This document shows positions 48,031-61,979 of a stretch of 64,000 bases of DNA, piece after piece (the first letter of the stretch is position 1; each line of letters opens with the position of its first letter). The notes beneath the pieces are model-generated. The model worked only from the letters and a program-made list of their open reading frames with translations. It did not search any database and was not told the DNA's origin. The translations under genes and the position numbers were made by a program. Source of the stretch: Methyloversatilis thermotolerans (lineage in GTDB: Bacteria > Pseudomonadota > Gammaproteobacteria > Burkholderiales > Rhodocyclaceae); contig NZ_KB889967.1 in assembly GCF_000372885.1 (NCBI RefSeq), positions 3,361,430-3,425,429 of the forward strand, read 5' to 3'.

Positions 48031-48080
48031 CTGCGTCCGCCCTTTCCTGTCATCACGGGTCCCGCTCCACGGAGACAGCG

Positions 48081-51764
<3,684 letters not shown>

Positions 51765-51808
51765 ACGCTGAATCCGCGGCGAGGTGCTCCTCGCTGTCGG
51801 TCCTGCCG

Positions 51809-52345
51809 ATGCAGCATCCAGCACAGAGCGATGCGGTGACCGTCGTGCGGCCAATGCGCCCGGACGACCTGCCCGAGGTGTTGCGGCTGCAGGCCGCAGC
51901 GTACGCCATGGCCGGCTTCGCCCCCGAAAGCGCTGCGGTCTTCCTCGATCGCATCGCTGTTGCGCCCGCGTACTGCCTGGTCGCGCAAGCGCGCGGACAC
52001 CGCTTGCTCGGCTATCTGGTGTCCCACCCCTGGCACGGCGACGAACCGCCCAAGCTGGACGCAGTGCTGCGGCGACTGCCTGCCTGTCCTGCGCTGTGGT
52101 ATCTGCACGACTGTGCGATCGACGAAGTTGCGCGCGGCCTGGGCATCGCCGGCGCACTGTATGACTGCGCACTGGCGACCGCACAGCGTGGCGGCCTGCG
52201 CAAGGGGGCGCTGGTGGCGGTGGCCGGTGCCGCGTCCTACTGGCAGCGCCGCGGCTATCGCGCCGAGCCGCACCGTGCGCAGCCGCTCACCGGCTATGGC
52301 CCCGGCGCCTGCTACATGAGTCGCGCGCTGCACGGCGCGGCATGA
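51809..52345 (+). CDS. GNAT family N-acetyltransferase
   Basis: Encodes 178 residues of the GNAT fold: TVVRPMRPDDLPEVLRLQAAAY start, YLVSHPW strand, and the acetyl-CoA site in LHDCAIDEVARGLGIAGALYD (in part; the R-G-L-G-I-A segment). SYWQRRGY is the usual end motif. It lies 44 bases after metH on the same strand. Substrate (protein or small molecule) unknown. Confidence 0.85.
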   Translation: MQHPAQSDAVTVVRPMRPDDLPEVLRLQAAAYAMAGFAPESAAVFLDRIAVAPAYCLVAQARGHRLLGYLVSHPWHGDEPPKLDAVLRRLPACPALWYLHDCAIDEVARGLGIAGALYDCALATAQRGGLRKGALVAVAGAASYWQRRGYRAEPHRAQPLTGYGPGACYMSRALHGAA

Positions 52346-52550
52346 GCAGACCACCTGAACCTGCGCTGCGGCACACCGCGATTACCCGCTCGTTCCGGAC
52401 CACCCACCCGGCTCATCCGCTGTGCATTCCGGATGCGGCCAGATACGCCTTGAAATGCCTGGAGTCACGGACCGTCAGCCCGGCGTCGGACCGCCTTGCT
52501 CCGGGCACACCGGGATTCGCACGCGGCTGGCGGTGCCGCGTCGACCGACC

Positions 52551-52838
52551 CTAGCGGTTGGCGCTGGCCGCTGCGCGGTCCTGCTCGCACTTCTGGATGG
52601 ACGAAGTGCGCGCGGCGCCGTACAGCGGTTTGCCGTCCGCACTCACCGCGGCGGCTTCGCAGTCGTTGCGCGGTGCCAGTTCGCGTTCACATTTGCGCAG
52701 GAAGGAAATCTTGGCGGCGCCGGACAGCGGTTTGCCGTTCTTGTCGACGGCGCGCGCTTCACATGCCGTCACTTCGGCACCCCAGGCGGTGCCGCTGGCG
52801 CACACGGCGACCAGGATTGCTGTGATCACGGTTTTCAT
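52551..52838 (-). CDS. Small exported protein with duplicated Cys motif (PsiF-like repeat)
   Basis: Encodes 95 residues: signal peptide (about 1-20) then two similar units, CEARAVDKNGKPLSGAAK and CEAAAVSADGKPLYGAAR, each followed by a K-C end (FLRKCERE, SIQKCEQD). The pattern C-x-A-x(n)-G-K-x-L-x-G-A-A-x(n)-K-C recalls PsiF repeats of phosphate-starvation proteins, but the match is only partial. GGGAG precedes the ATG. Periplasmic; function unknown. Confidence 0.65.
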   Translation of the reverse strand: MKTVITAILVAVCASGTAWGAEVTACEARAVDKNGKPLSGAAKISFLRKCERELAPRNDCEAAAVSADGKPLYGAARTSSIQKCEQDRAAASANR

Positions 52839-52867
52839 CGGAGGTCTCCCGGTGGAACGAAAGCGCA

Positions 52868-53563
52868 TCATGCCTCATTGCCGGGCTCGGCATCGACTGT
52901 TTCCCGGCGAGCCGTGCGCGGCCGCCGGCGCAGCCAGTCGAAGGTCTGGCCGATTTCGGCTGGCGGCAGATCGGTGCTGCTCGCATCGGCGAACACATCC
53001 TCGCCGTCCAGCCAGGCGGCCAGCGGATCCGGATGCACCAGCGCGATGCGCAATGCCGGATCGAGTTCGCAGCGCATCCAGGCATAGCCCGCGTCGCGCA
53101 GCGCGGCCTGCAGCGCGTCCTGCACCAGGCTGCGCACCACCTGATGCGCCAGCGTGCCGGTCGCGCCGCAGCGACAGCCGCTGCGACAGGTCAGGGGTTT
53201 CACCCCCTCGATCGAACAGGCGCCGGCGATGGCGAAGGCACAGCTCGCGCCGCGCTCTGCCTCGCGGGCATCCATGCGCCGCAGCAGTGCGTCGCGCTGG
53301 GCGACATCGAGCGAACGCAGATGATGCGCGATGGACAGCACCTCCGGAGGGGTTGCGCGCAGTGCCGAGCGACAACAGGACGTCGCCGTGGCGTGACCGG
53401 TTTCCGCGGCGAGACGTTCGCACAACGCACGCTCGAAATGTTCGACCGCGTTGTCCAGCAGGGCCTGTGGCAGGCTGTCCTGGCCCTCATGCTCGGCGAT
53501 TACCGCGTCGAAACGGGCTCTTTGCGCATTCAGGAAGCGCAGGTTGTCATCTTCAGCATGCAT
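52868..53563 (-). CDS. Cys-rich conserved protein of unknown function
   Basis: Encodes 231 residues. A cluster of cysteines (SCCRSA near residue 62; ASCAFAIAGACSIEGVKPLTCRSGCRCG around 108-135, given in part) suggests a metal site like the Zn/Fe-chelating YkgJ group. No signal peptide. It ends 29 bases upstream of the start of the small exported gene on the same strand. Start taken at ATG 53561-53563; an upstream in-frame start is possible but adds a low-complexity tail. Confidence 0.65.
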   Translation of the reverse strand: MHAEDDNLRFLNAQRARFDAVIAEHEGQDSLPQALLDNAVEHFERALCERLAAETGHATATSCCRSALRATPPEVLSIAHHLRSLDVAQRDALLRRMDAREAERGASCAFAIAGACSIEGVKPLTCRSGCRCGATGTLAHQVVRSLVQDALQAALRDAGYAWMRCELDPALRIALVHPDPLAAWLDGEDVFADASSTDLPPAEIGQTFDWLRRRPRTARRETVDAEPGNEA

Positions 53564-53650
53564 GGTCGGGGACGGTGGACGGATGGCGGGATGACCTACT
53601 GTACGCGTGCCGCATTGCCGTGGTTTGACCTGTCGCAAAAGCAACGCGGC

Positions 53651-55024
<1,374 letters not shown>

Positions 55025-55028
55025 GCCG

Positions 55029-55778
55029 TCATGACCGCAGTGCAAGTGCCAGCCAGCCCAGCCACTCGTGCAGCGCCCAGGCGGACTGCTGCAAGGCACG
55101 TGTGCCCGGCAGCAGATCGGTCAAGGTGTCGTCGCCCGGGCGCCGGATCAGGGTCGGCATGGGCACCGGGTCCAGCCCGGCGCGCCGGAACTCGGCGAGC
55201 GAGCGCCGCATGTGCATCGCGTGAGTCACCAGGGCGACGCGGTGGATGCCCGCTTCACCCAGCATGGCCGCCGACATGCGCGCGTTGTCCGCAGTATCGC
55301 GCGAGGTCGATTCAATCCAGCGCACGCGGATGCCGAAATCCTGCATGGCTTCGGCCATCAGCACGCCCTCGGGGCGGCCACCCCATACGACGCCGCCGCT
55401 CACCAGCACCGGCAGTCCGGACTGTTTCGCCAGCCGGGCACCGGCGCGCACGCGCTCGAGCGCCCAGCCATTGACGGTATCGCCGCCGTAGTCGACCAGA
55501 TTGTCCTGTATGCCCGCGCCCAGCACCACGATGGCGGCCGCGCCGGCCGGGACGCCGGGCAAGGTGTCGTCGGCATAGGTGCTGCGTTCCAGCCGGCCGG
55601 ACAGCATCGGTGTGCTCAAGGCATACAGCAGGGCGAGCCCGACCGATGCCAGCACCATGCCGCTGCGCCGGCGCCAGCGCGACAGCAGCAGGCCGGCCGC
55701 GATCAGCAGCAGCAGGCTGGCTGGCGGCAGCACCATGAAGGACAGGAGCTTCTTCAGCAGGAAGGACAGGGAATCCAT
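55029..55778 (-). CDS. YdcF/ElyC family membrane protein (DUF218)
   Basis: Encodes 249 residues: two N-terminal membrane helices (about 10-33 and 38-56) and a DUF218 domain (about 80-215) with IVVLGAGIQDN, VLVSGGVVWGGRPEG, ESTSRDTADNA and VTHAMHMRRS. E. coli ElyC and SanA of this family affect envelope integrity and peptidoglycan/ECA precursor balance; exact activity is unclear. Divergent from the DUF2802 gene with 95 bases between starts. Confidence 0.88.
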   Translation of the reverse strand: MDSLSFLLKKLLSFMVLPPASLLLLIAAGLLLSRWRRRSGMVLASVGLALLYALSTPMLSGRLERSTYADDTLPGVPAGAAAIVVLGAGIQDNLVDYGGDTVNGWALERVRAGARLAKQSGLPVLVSGGVVWGGRPEGVLMAEAMQDFGIRVRWIESTSRDTADNARMSAAMLGEAGIHRVALVTHAMHMRRSLAEFRRAGLDPVPMPTLIRRPGDDTLTDLLPGTRALQQSAWALHEWLGWLALALRS

Positions 55779-55873
55779 GGTCGGCGCGGCCTTGCGAAAA
55801 GCCGTATTATCCCGGCCATTGTTGCGCGCGCGTGGACTGTCGTCCTGCGCACGTCGATTTCGCGGAGAGGGGT

Positions 55874-56338
55874 TTGATCGATCTGTCGGCCATCGGCTGG
55901 AAAGAAGCGGCGCTGATTGCGCTGATCATCCTCGCGGCCTACATGGGGTACGCCCTGATGCGCCTGTCCATGCTGAATGCGCGGCAGCGCGACGAGGTGG
56001 CCATCGCGCCGCAGGAAGCGGTCGCTCCGCCGCCCCCGCCCCCGCCGCCCGTCGATCTGCAGGCCGAGCTCGACGCCCTGTTCGATGCCCGGCTTGCGCC
56101 GTTGATGCAGGCGATCGAAACGCGGCTCGACCTGATCGAGGACAGGCTGGATGGCGTCGGTCGCCGCATCGAAACCGTCAACCAGTTGCCGCCGGTCGCG
56201 CCACAGTACAGCGAGGCGCTGTCGCTCGCGGCACGCGGCTATTCGGCCCAGGACATCGCGGAACAGTGCGGCATGTCGGTCGGCGAAGCCGAACTGGTAC
56301 TCAATCTTGCGCACAGTCGGGATACGGGGGAACGATGA
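55874..56338 (+). CDS. DUF2802 family membrane-anchored protein
   Basis: Encodes 154 residues from a TTG start, chosen because GGAGAGG lies at correct spacing and the predicted membrane helix (about 10-32) then sits at the N-terminus; the in-frame ATG at 55832 has no such site. A Pro run (residues about 54-62) leads into a coiled helix and a C-terminal HTH-like DUF2802 segment (AARGYSAQDIAEQCGMSVGEAELVLNL, in part). Its TGA overlaps the ATG of the SPOR gene. Members often sit near flagellar or cell-envelope genes. Confidence 0.75.
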   Translation: MIDLSAIGWKEAALIALIILAAYMGYALMRLSMLNARQRDEVAIAPQEAVAPPPPPPPPVDLQAELDALFDARLAPLMQAIETRLDLIEDRLDGVGRRIETVNQLPPVAPQYSEALSLAARGYSAQDIAEQCGMSVGEAELVLNLAHSRDTGER

Positions 56339-57129
56339 TGGCGACCGGTACAGCCGATCATGCGGGACGTGACGACGACGCATCGGCCCAGCGCAGCGCG
56401 CTGCTGCGAAGGGTGGCGGTTGCCGGCGGACTGATCGCCGCGCTGATCGGTGGTCTGGCTCTGTTCGAAGCCAGCCGCCAGCCGGCCGGGGACTTGGAGC
56501 CGCCGGAACCGCCGAGGGTCGCGCCCGCGAAGCCTGCCGAGCCGGCACCGGCTGAGCCGGCGCCGCCGCCCCCGGCCGAGGAAACGCCGGCGGTCGACGC
56601 CGGACCGGCGGCGCTGCAGGACGCGCCACCGCCGCTGCCGGACGCGGATGCCCGGACCGCGGAGACGCCCGCACCGGCGTCCGACGCGCCGCCGCCCGCG
56701 GATGCAGGCCCGGCGGCCAAACCGCGTCGTGCGAGCGGCCCGTCTGCCCGCGCCTCGGAAACGCCGGTCGCGGCCGTGCCCGAAGAGACCGCCCGGCCCG
56801 GGGCACCCGCCGCCTTCGCACCTGCAGCACCGCCCGCTCCGACAGCGCAGACAGTGCCGGACACGCCCCCTGCTGCGGCGCGCCCGCTGTCGCGGCCGGC
56901 GCCCGCGCCTGCCGGCTACATCGTCCAGGTCGGCGTGTTCAGCAATGTCGCCAATGCCGAGGAGGTGCGGGCAAAGCTCGCGCTCAACGGGATTCCGGCG
57001 CAGATCGAGGCGCGGGTGCAGGTCGGCCCCTTCCGGACGCGCGCCGAAGCGGACCAGGCACGCGCCCGGCTGAAGGCCCTGGGAATGGAAGCCGCCGCGC
57101 CGGCGCCGGCGCGCGCTCCTGCACGCTGA
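56335..57129 (+). CDS. SPOR domain membrane protein
   Basis: Encodes 264 residues: membrane helix (about 25-46), a long Pro/Ala-rich linker (about 50-190) and a C-terminal SPOR domain (about 192-252; YIVQVGVFSNVANAEEV, VGPFRTRAEADQARARL). SPOR domains bind denuded peptidoglycan at division sites, so the protein likely spans the periplasm with its linker. ATGA overlap couples it to the DUF2802 gene. The linker is very GC-rich, but its frame is kept. Confidence 0.85.
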   Translation: MMATGTADHAGRDDDASAQRSALLRRVAVAGGLIAALIGGLALFEASRQPAGDLEPPEPPRVAPAKPAEPAPAEPAPPPPAEETPAVDAGPAALQDAPPPLPDADARTAETPAPASDAPPPADAGPAAKPRRASGPSARASETPVAAVPEETARPGAPAAFAPAAPPAPTAQTVPDTPPAAARPLSRPAPAPAGYIVQVGVFSNVANAEEVRAKLALNGIPAQIEARVQVGPFRTRAEADQARARLKALGMEAAAPAPARAPAR

Positions 57130-57389
57130 ATCCGTCGACCCGCAGAACCGGAATGGCATGGCGCCATCCCCGGACCGGGGTGGGCCGGCGATCATGCGGC
57201 GCCGGGCGCGCGAGCCGGTTGTCGTGTTCGACGAAGCGGGCCGCGTGAGCCTGGCGGCCGAACCGGCCACGCCGCATTCCCTTGCACTGCCGACGCGCCC
57301 GGCCGGACGGGAATCCGCGATAATCCGGGGCTCACCGGCTCGGCACAGACCGCGCCGCCAGGTTTTCCATCCCACCCCGGAGACTTCGC

Positions 57390-57770
57390 ATGTCGCGCAC
57401 CATCGTATCCACTCCAGACGCCCCCGCAGCCATCGGCACCTATTCGCAGGCGGTCAAGGTCGGCAGCACCGTCTACATGTCGGGCCAGATCGGTCTCGAT
57501 CCCGCCACCATGACCATGGCCGATGGCATCGACGCGCAGATCGCACGCGTGTTCGACAACCTGAAGGCGGTCGCCGCTGCGGCCGGTGCGACGCTGGATG
57601 ATGCGGTCAAGGTGAACGTGTTCCTGACCGACCTGGGCAATTTCGCCAAGGTGAACGAGGCGATGACCCGCTATTTCAAGGAGCCGTTTCCGGCGCGTGC
57701 GGCCATCGGCGTGGCCGCGCTGCCGCGCGGCGCGCTGGTCGAGGTCGATGCGGTGCTGGTGATCGACTGA
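57390..57770 (+). CDS. ridA: RidA family enamine/imine deaminase
   Basis: Encodes 126 residues. Removes reactive 2-aminoacrylate formed by PLP enzymes. Family marks: [20 protein letters not shown], the active Arg in [13 protein letters not shown] and VEVDAVLVI at the end. GGAG lies eight bases before the ATG. The 260 bases upstream hold no gene I can support. recG follows 42 bases downstream. Confidence 0.95.
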   Translation: MSRTIVSTPDAPAAIGTYSQAVKVGSTVYMSGQIGLDPATMTMADGIDAQIARVFDNLKAVAAAAGATLDDAVKVNVFLTDLGNFAKVNEAMTRYFKEPFPARAAIGVAALPRGALVEVDAVLVID

Positions 57771-57812
57771 CCCGCTCGCGGCGTACCGCTCCGCCATTGA
57801 CCGTCGCCACCG

Positions 57813-59849
57813 GTGACTACCCGCAGCGAAGCGCTGGCCGAGGCGCTGGACAGGATGGGCCTGGGCTCGGATGCCGCGCTCGTGCTGCACTTTCCGCTGC
57901 GCTACGAGGACGAGACCCGCATCACGCCGGTGGCGCTGGCGCGCGCCGGCCAGCCGGTGCAGGTCGAAGTCGAAGTGACGCAGTGCGAAGTGAAGTTCCG
58001 TCCGCGCCGGCAACTGGTGGTGACCGCCGCCGATGACAGCGGCACGGTGACGCTGCGCTTCTTCAACTTCTATCCATCGCAGCAGAAACAACTGGCGCCG
58101 GGCAAGCGGGTACGCCTGTTCGGCGACATCAATCCGGGCTTCTTCGGCGCGGAAATGCTGCATCCGCGCGTGCGCAGCGTGGGCGAGGACTCGCCGTTGC
58201 CGGACCGGCTGACGCCGGTCTATCCCGCCACCGCCGGGCTGTCCCAGGCGAATCTGCGCCGCGCCATCGACGATGCCCTGGAGCGCACCGATCTGAGCGA
58301 CAGCCTGCCGGACGCCTTGCGCCGTCACTATGCGCTGGTGCCTTTCGGCGCTGCCGTTCAGGCCTTGCATCGTCCACGTCCCGGCGAATCGCTGCGCGAT
58401 CTCGACGAACGGCTGGCGCCGGCCTGGCGGCGCATCAAGTTCGACGAACTGCTGGCGCAGCAACTGAGCCTGAAGCGCGCGCACGCGGCGCGGCGTGATC
58501 GCGATGCGCCGGTGCTGCCGCAGCCGGTGGATGGCGCCGGCACGCTGATCGAGCGCTTCCTGGCCGGCCTGCCGTTCGCGCTGACCGGCGCGCAGACGCG
58601 CGCCTGGATCGAGATTGCCGCCGATCTGGCGCAGCACTGGCCGATGCAGAGGCTGTTGCAGGGCGATGTCGGCTCCGGCAAGACAGTGGTGGCCGCGCTG
58701 GCCTGCCTGCGTGCGGTCGAGGCCGGCTATCAGGCCGCCTTCATGGCGCCGACCGAAATCCTGGCCGAGCAGCACTACCGCAAGCTGGCCGAGTGGCTCG
58801 CGCCGCTGGGCGTGCAGGTGGCCTGGCTGTCCGGCAGCCTGAAGGCGCGCGACAAGCGCGCAATGAAGGAGGCGATCGCCAGCGGCGCGGCGCCGGTGGC
58901 GGTCGGCACTCATGCGCTGATCGAGGATGCGGTCGATTTCGCGCGCCTGGGCGTGGCGGTGATCGACGAGCAGCACCGCTTCGGCGTGCGCCAGCGGCTG
59001 GCGCTGCGCGCCAAGGCCGGCGATGTGAGCCCGCACCAGTTGATGATGAGCGCCACGCCCATCCCGCGCACCCTGGCCATGAGCTATTACGCCGATCTCG
59101 ACGTGTCGGTGATCGACCAACTGCCACCCGGGCGCACGCCGGTACTGACCAAGCTCATCGCCGCCGCGCGCCGCGATCAGGTGGTTTCGCGCGTGCGCGA
59201 TGCGTGTGCGGCCGGGGCCCAGGCCTACTGGGTATGTCCGCTGATCGAGGAATCGGAAACGCTGCAGTTGCAGACCGCGCTGGATACCCATGCGCAACTC
59301 GTGGCCGCGTGCCCGGAACTGGCCGTGGGGCTGGTGCACGGCCGCATGAAGCCGGACGAGAAAGCGGCCGTGATGGCCGGTTTCGTCGCCGGCGACACGC
59401 ATCTTCTGGTGGCGACCACGGTGATCGAGGTGGGCGTCGATGTGCCCAATGCCAGCCTCATGGTGATCGAGCATGCGGAACGTTTCGGCCTGTCGCAGTT
59501 GCACCAGTTGCGCGGACGGGTCGGTCGCGGCAGTCGCGAATCGGCCTGCGTGCTGCTGTACGAGGGACCGCTGTCACAGACCGCGCGCGAACGCCTGCGC
59601 GTCATCCATGCCTACACCGACGGCTTCATGATCGCCGCCGAGGATCTCAAGCTGCGCGGTCCGGGCGAGTTCATCGGCAGCCGCCAGTCCGGTCAGCCGC
59701 TGCTGCGCTTTGCCGATCTGGTGGTCGACGAGGGGCTGGTGGAACAGGCGCGCGAGGCGGCCGACACCCTGCTGCGCGACCATGTCGCCGCCGCCGATCT
59801 GCATCTTTCCCGCTGGCTGGCCGGGCGGGAGGATCTGCTCAAGGCATGA
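57813..59849 (+). CDS. recG: ATP-dependent DNA helicase RecG
   Basis: Encodes 678 residues; remodels stalled forks and Holliday junctions. The N-terminal wedge/OB domain (about 55-150; VTLRFFNFYPSQQKQLAPGKRVRLFG in part) is followed by superfamily 2 helicase domains: Walker A GDVGSGKT with Lys290, DEQHRFGVRQR, MSATPIPRTLAM and the GRVGRGSRESACVLLY motif. The start is GTG at 57813. Third recombination gene in the window, with ruvC and ruvA. Confidence 0.96.
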   Translation: MTTRSEALAEALDRMGLGSDAALVLHFPLRYEDETRITPVALARAGQPVQVEVEVTQCEVKFRPRRQLVVTAADDSGTVTLRFFNFYPSQQKQLAPGKRVRLFGDINPGFFGAEMLHPRVRSVGEDSPLPDRLTPVYPATAGLSQANLRRAIDDALERTDLSDSLPDALRRHYALVPFGAAVQALHRPRPGESLRDLDERLAPAWRRIKFDELLAQQLSLKRAHAARRDRDAPVLPQPVDGAGTLIERFLAGLPFALTGAQTRAWIEIAADLAQHWPMQRLLQGDVGSGKTVVAALACLRAVEAGYQAAFMAPTEILAEQHYRKLAEWLAPLGVQVAWLSGSLKARDKRAMKEAIASGAAPVAVGTHALIEDAVDFARLGVAVIDEQHRFGVRQRLALRAKAGDVSPHQLMMSATPIPRTLAMSYYADLDVSVIDQLPPGRTPVLTKLIAAARRDQVVSRVRDACAAGAQAYWVCPLIEESETLQLQTALDTHAQLVAACPELAVGLVHGRMKPDEKAAVMAGFVAGDTHLLVATTVIEVGVDVPNASLMVIEHAERFGLSQLHQLRGRVGRGSRESACVLLYEGPLSQTARERLRVIHAYTDGFMIAAEDLKLRGPGEFIGSRQSGQPLLRFADLVVDEGLVEQAREAADTLLRDHVAAADLHLSRWLAGREDLLKA

Positions 59850-59900
59850 AGAGGGGAGGCGCGCGGTCCTCCCCGACTGCCCCGATGCCGGATGCGGGCC

Positions 59901-61367
59901 TCAGCCGCGCATGCGGCGACGCGCCACCACGCCCAGCAGACTCAGGCCGGCCAGGAACATGACATGGCTTTCCGGCTCGGGTACCGCGGTGATCTGTATC
60001 GTGCGGTCGATACCGTCGGCCGGATGCTGCACATTCACATAGGCCACGTTGGGATTGAACTTGTCGAAGTACAGTCCGGTGAGTTCCGAGCCCGGCGTAC
60101 CGTTCGATGCCCAGCGCGCAAGCCCCTCGCCTTCGTCCAGCAGGTCACCGTCCTTGTTGATGTCCCTGGCGAACCAGATGTCGTCATCGACCGCGCCATC
60201 GCGATCCTCGATCAGGTAGATGTTGCCGTTCGCGTCGATGGCCAGATTGTCCGCATTGCGCAGGGCGCCGCCGACCGGCTGCCCGGTGGCCAGATCGATG
60301 GTCGATGCGTCTGCGAACAGATTCACCGCACCGCTTTCGACATCTATCGTATAGACGCGGCTGCGACCATCTCCGCTGTTGCCGTTGCTGTCGGAATCCG
60401 TGGTCGTGAAGTACAGCATCTGCGTACCGTCTGCGCGGGTCTGCACTTCCAGGTCCTCCGGCCGGTTGTAGCCGGTCGCGCCCACCAGATCGGCCGCGAC
60501 GCGTCCGTCGAGCGAGAAGTTGCCGCCGCCCATATTGAGCATCGCCGAGAACGTTTCGCCGGTGGGCGTGCCGCTGGCGGTGGTGATCGCCACCCACTGC
60601 GCCGCACCCGTGATGGCCGGACCATTGTTGCCTTCGAACTGGCCGCCTGCGCCGACCTTCAGCGCGAAGGTCTGGCCCTTGCTGAAGTACTCGTCACCCG
60701 TGCTCGCATCGGGATTCGCGGACACATACTTGTAGATCGAACCGCCATTCAGTTCGTCGATGAAGTAGAAGCTGTTGTGCCGGTCGAAAGCCAGACCTTC
60801 GTGCGACACGCGAGGGATGACGTTGCGCTGGACGAATTCGCCGCCGTTCGCGCCGGCGCTGGTGGCATTCGTGATTTCGAACAGCCGGCCCTTGCTGCTG
60901 CCGTTGCCCCAGGATTCCTCGGCGGTGAGATAGCTGCCCCAGGGAGTCCAGCGCGAGGCATCGCCAGAAACGAAGCCCTGGGTGCCGGGCGCCACGAGGG
61001 TGACGGTGCGCGTGGCGTAGTTCTCGTCCCACAGGTCGATGCGCTGTACCCCGCCCTGACCGGTCTCGAACGGCATGAACAGATAGCGTCCCGCATCCGG
61101 GCCGCTTTCGTTCGCGGTGATCATGTCCCAGTTGCCGGAGTTCGAGTTCGGCGTCGTCAGGTTCTGTGTCGCACGGTCGGCGATGGTTTTCTGCGAAAAG
61201 TTCGGCGACGACAGCGTGAGCGGCGCGGCGGGCATGGCGGTAGGGCCCGCGGAGACCGGCAGCGGCGTGAAATTGTCGAAGTGGGTGAGGTCTGCGGCCA
61301 GAACCTGTGGGGCGTTGACGCCCATCAGGCCCATGGCGGCGGCTATGGCAAGCTTGCGAGTATGCAT
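59901..61367 (-). CDS. PhoX-like (DUF839) PEP-CTERM protein
   Basis: Encodes 488 residues: signal peptide (about 1-24, ending VLA), a large beta-propeller-like domain of the PhoX/DUF839 type (ANESGPDAGRYLFMPFE, WGSYLTAEESWG, SHEGLAFDRHNSFYFIDE, NRPEDLEV, NADNLAIDANGNIYLIEDRDG in part) and a PEP-CTERM tail: VPEPES, a hydrophobic helix and RRRMRG. PEP-CTERM proteins are processed by exosortase and released or anchored outside. PhoX relatives are calcium/iron phosphatases, but activity here is not shown; Asp-rich loops (DINKDGDLLDEGE) could bind calcium. Confidence 0.88.
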   Translation of the reverse strand: MHTRKLAIAAAMGLMGVNAPQVLAADLTHFDNFTPLPVSAGPTAMPAAPLTLSSPNFSQKTIADRATQNLTTPNSNSGNWDMITANESGPDAGRYLFMPFETGQGGVQRIDLWDENYATRTVTLVAPGTQGFVSGDASRWTPWGSYLTAEESWGNGSSKGRLFEITNATSAGANGGEFVQRNVIPRVSHEGLAFDRHNSFYFIDELNGGSIYKYVSANPDASTGDEYFSKGQTFALKVGAGGQFEGNNGPAITGAAQWVAITTASGTPTGETFSAMLNMGGGNFSLDGRVAADLVGATGYNRPEDLEVQTRADGTQMLYFTTTDSDSNGNSGDGRSRVYTIDVESGAVNLFADASTIDLATGQPVGGALRNADNLAIDANGNIYLIEDRDGAVDDDIWFARDINKDGDLLDEGEGLARWASNGTPGSELTGLYFDKFNPNVAYVNVQHPADGIDRTIQITAVPEPESHVMFLAGLSLLGVVARRRMRG

Positions 61368-61385
61368 GTCTGACTCCCTGTGTCG

Positions 61386-61402
61386 CCCTGCACGGTGCAG
61401 GG
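61386..61402. promoter_or_regulatory. Palindrome in the leader of the PEP-CTERM gene
   Basis: CCCTGCAC, one base, GTGCAGGG: a near-perfect 17-base palindrome centred 27 bases upstream of the start at 61367. It could be an operator or an mRNA hairpin next to the ribosome binding site. No link to a known regulator. Confidence 0.35.
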
Positions 61403-61481
61403 TGAGCGCAGGGTAGTCAGTCCGTGTTCATGTCATGTGATCATCATCCTGGCCCCGGCTGGTCCGAATGGCGCATGAAAG

Positions 61482-61497
61482 ATTAAGCGCCATTAAT
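61482..61497. promoter_or_regulatory. AT-rich inverted repeat upstream of the PEP-CTERM gene
   Basis: ATTAA-6-TTAAT in a GC-rich background, 115-130 bases upstream of the PEP-CTERM start and just beyond the end of the DUF2721 gene. It may belong to the promoter; I could not find a sigma-54 -24/-12 pair with correct spacing. Confidence 0.25.
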
Positions 61498-61521
61498 GAC
61501 AACGGCGATATGCCGTGCTGG

Positions 61522-61962
61522 TCAGCGGTTGGCATGGGTGGCGGTGGCGACCGCGACGAATACCTCCCGCAGGAACAGGCCGAGCGAGGAAATGAGCGCC
61601 AGCATGGCGAGCACGAACAGCACGGCGAGCAGGCCGGACAGCACCACGGTGAACAGTACGCCGAAGAAGGCGCAGGCCACGACCAGGCAGACCAGCAGCG
61701 CGGCGGCGACCGCGAACAGGATGGCCAGGTAGATGAGCTTGGCACGCCGCGACAGCAGTTCGAGCTCGGTCGCATTGCTCATGGTTTCATCCTCGCACTG
61801 CTGACCGCCGCGTGCGAGCACGACGCGGCGACGATCGATCACGCGGCCCAGCCGGTTGTTCAGTGTCGTGATGAGCGTGGCGATCGCCGTGAGCAGGAAC
61901 ACCGGTGCCACGGCCAGGCCGATGGCGTGCGTGATCGTGTCTATCGTCGTCTGCAGCAACAT
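61522..61962 (-). CDS. DUF2721 family membrane protein
   Basis: Encodes 146 residues with three membrane helices (about 10-32, 78-102, 106-130). The segment APVFLLTAIATLITTLNNRLGRVIDR (in part) is typical of DUF2721. Function unknown. The frame is open far upstream, but the family N-terminus begins at the ATG 61960-61962, although its ribosome binding site is weak. It starts 17 bases after the end of rlmJ on the same strand and is probably co-transcribed with it. Confidence 0.82.
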   Translation of the reverse strand: MLLQTTIDTITHAIGLAVAPVFLLTAIATLITTLNNRLGRVIDRRRVVLARGGQQCEDETMSNATELELLSRRAKLIYLAILFAVAAALLVCLVVACAFFGVLFTVVLSGLLAVLFVLAMLALISSLGLFLREVFVAVATATHANR

Positions 61963-61979
61963 GGATACCGGCCAGGAGT

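Noticed and set aside
47900-48080. SAH or cobalamin riboswitch upstream of metH
   Set aside because: Neither the SAH riboswitch core nor a B12 box is present; only an unassigned hairpin leader is visible.
57130-57389. Possible small gene or sigma-70 promoter (TTGCAC and GATAAT) before ridA
   Set aside because: The two boxes are 31 bases apart, too far, and the short open frame (from 57158) runs into the ridA shadow without a family match.
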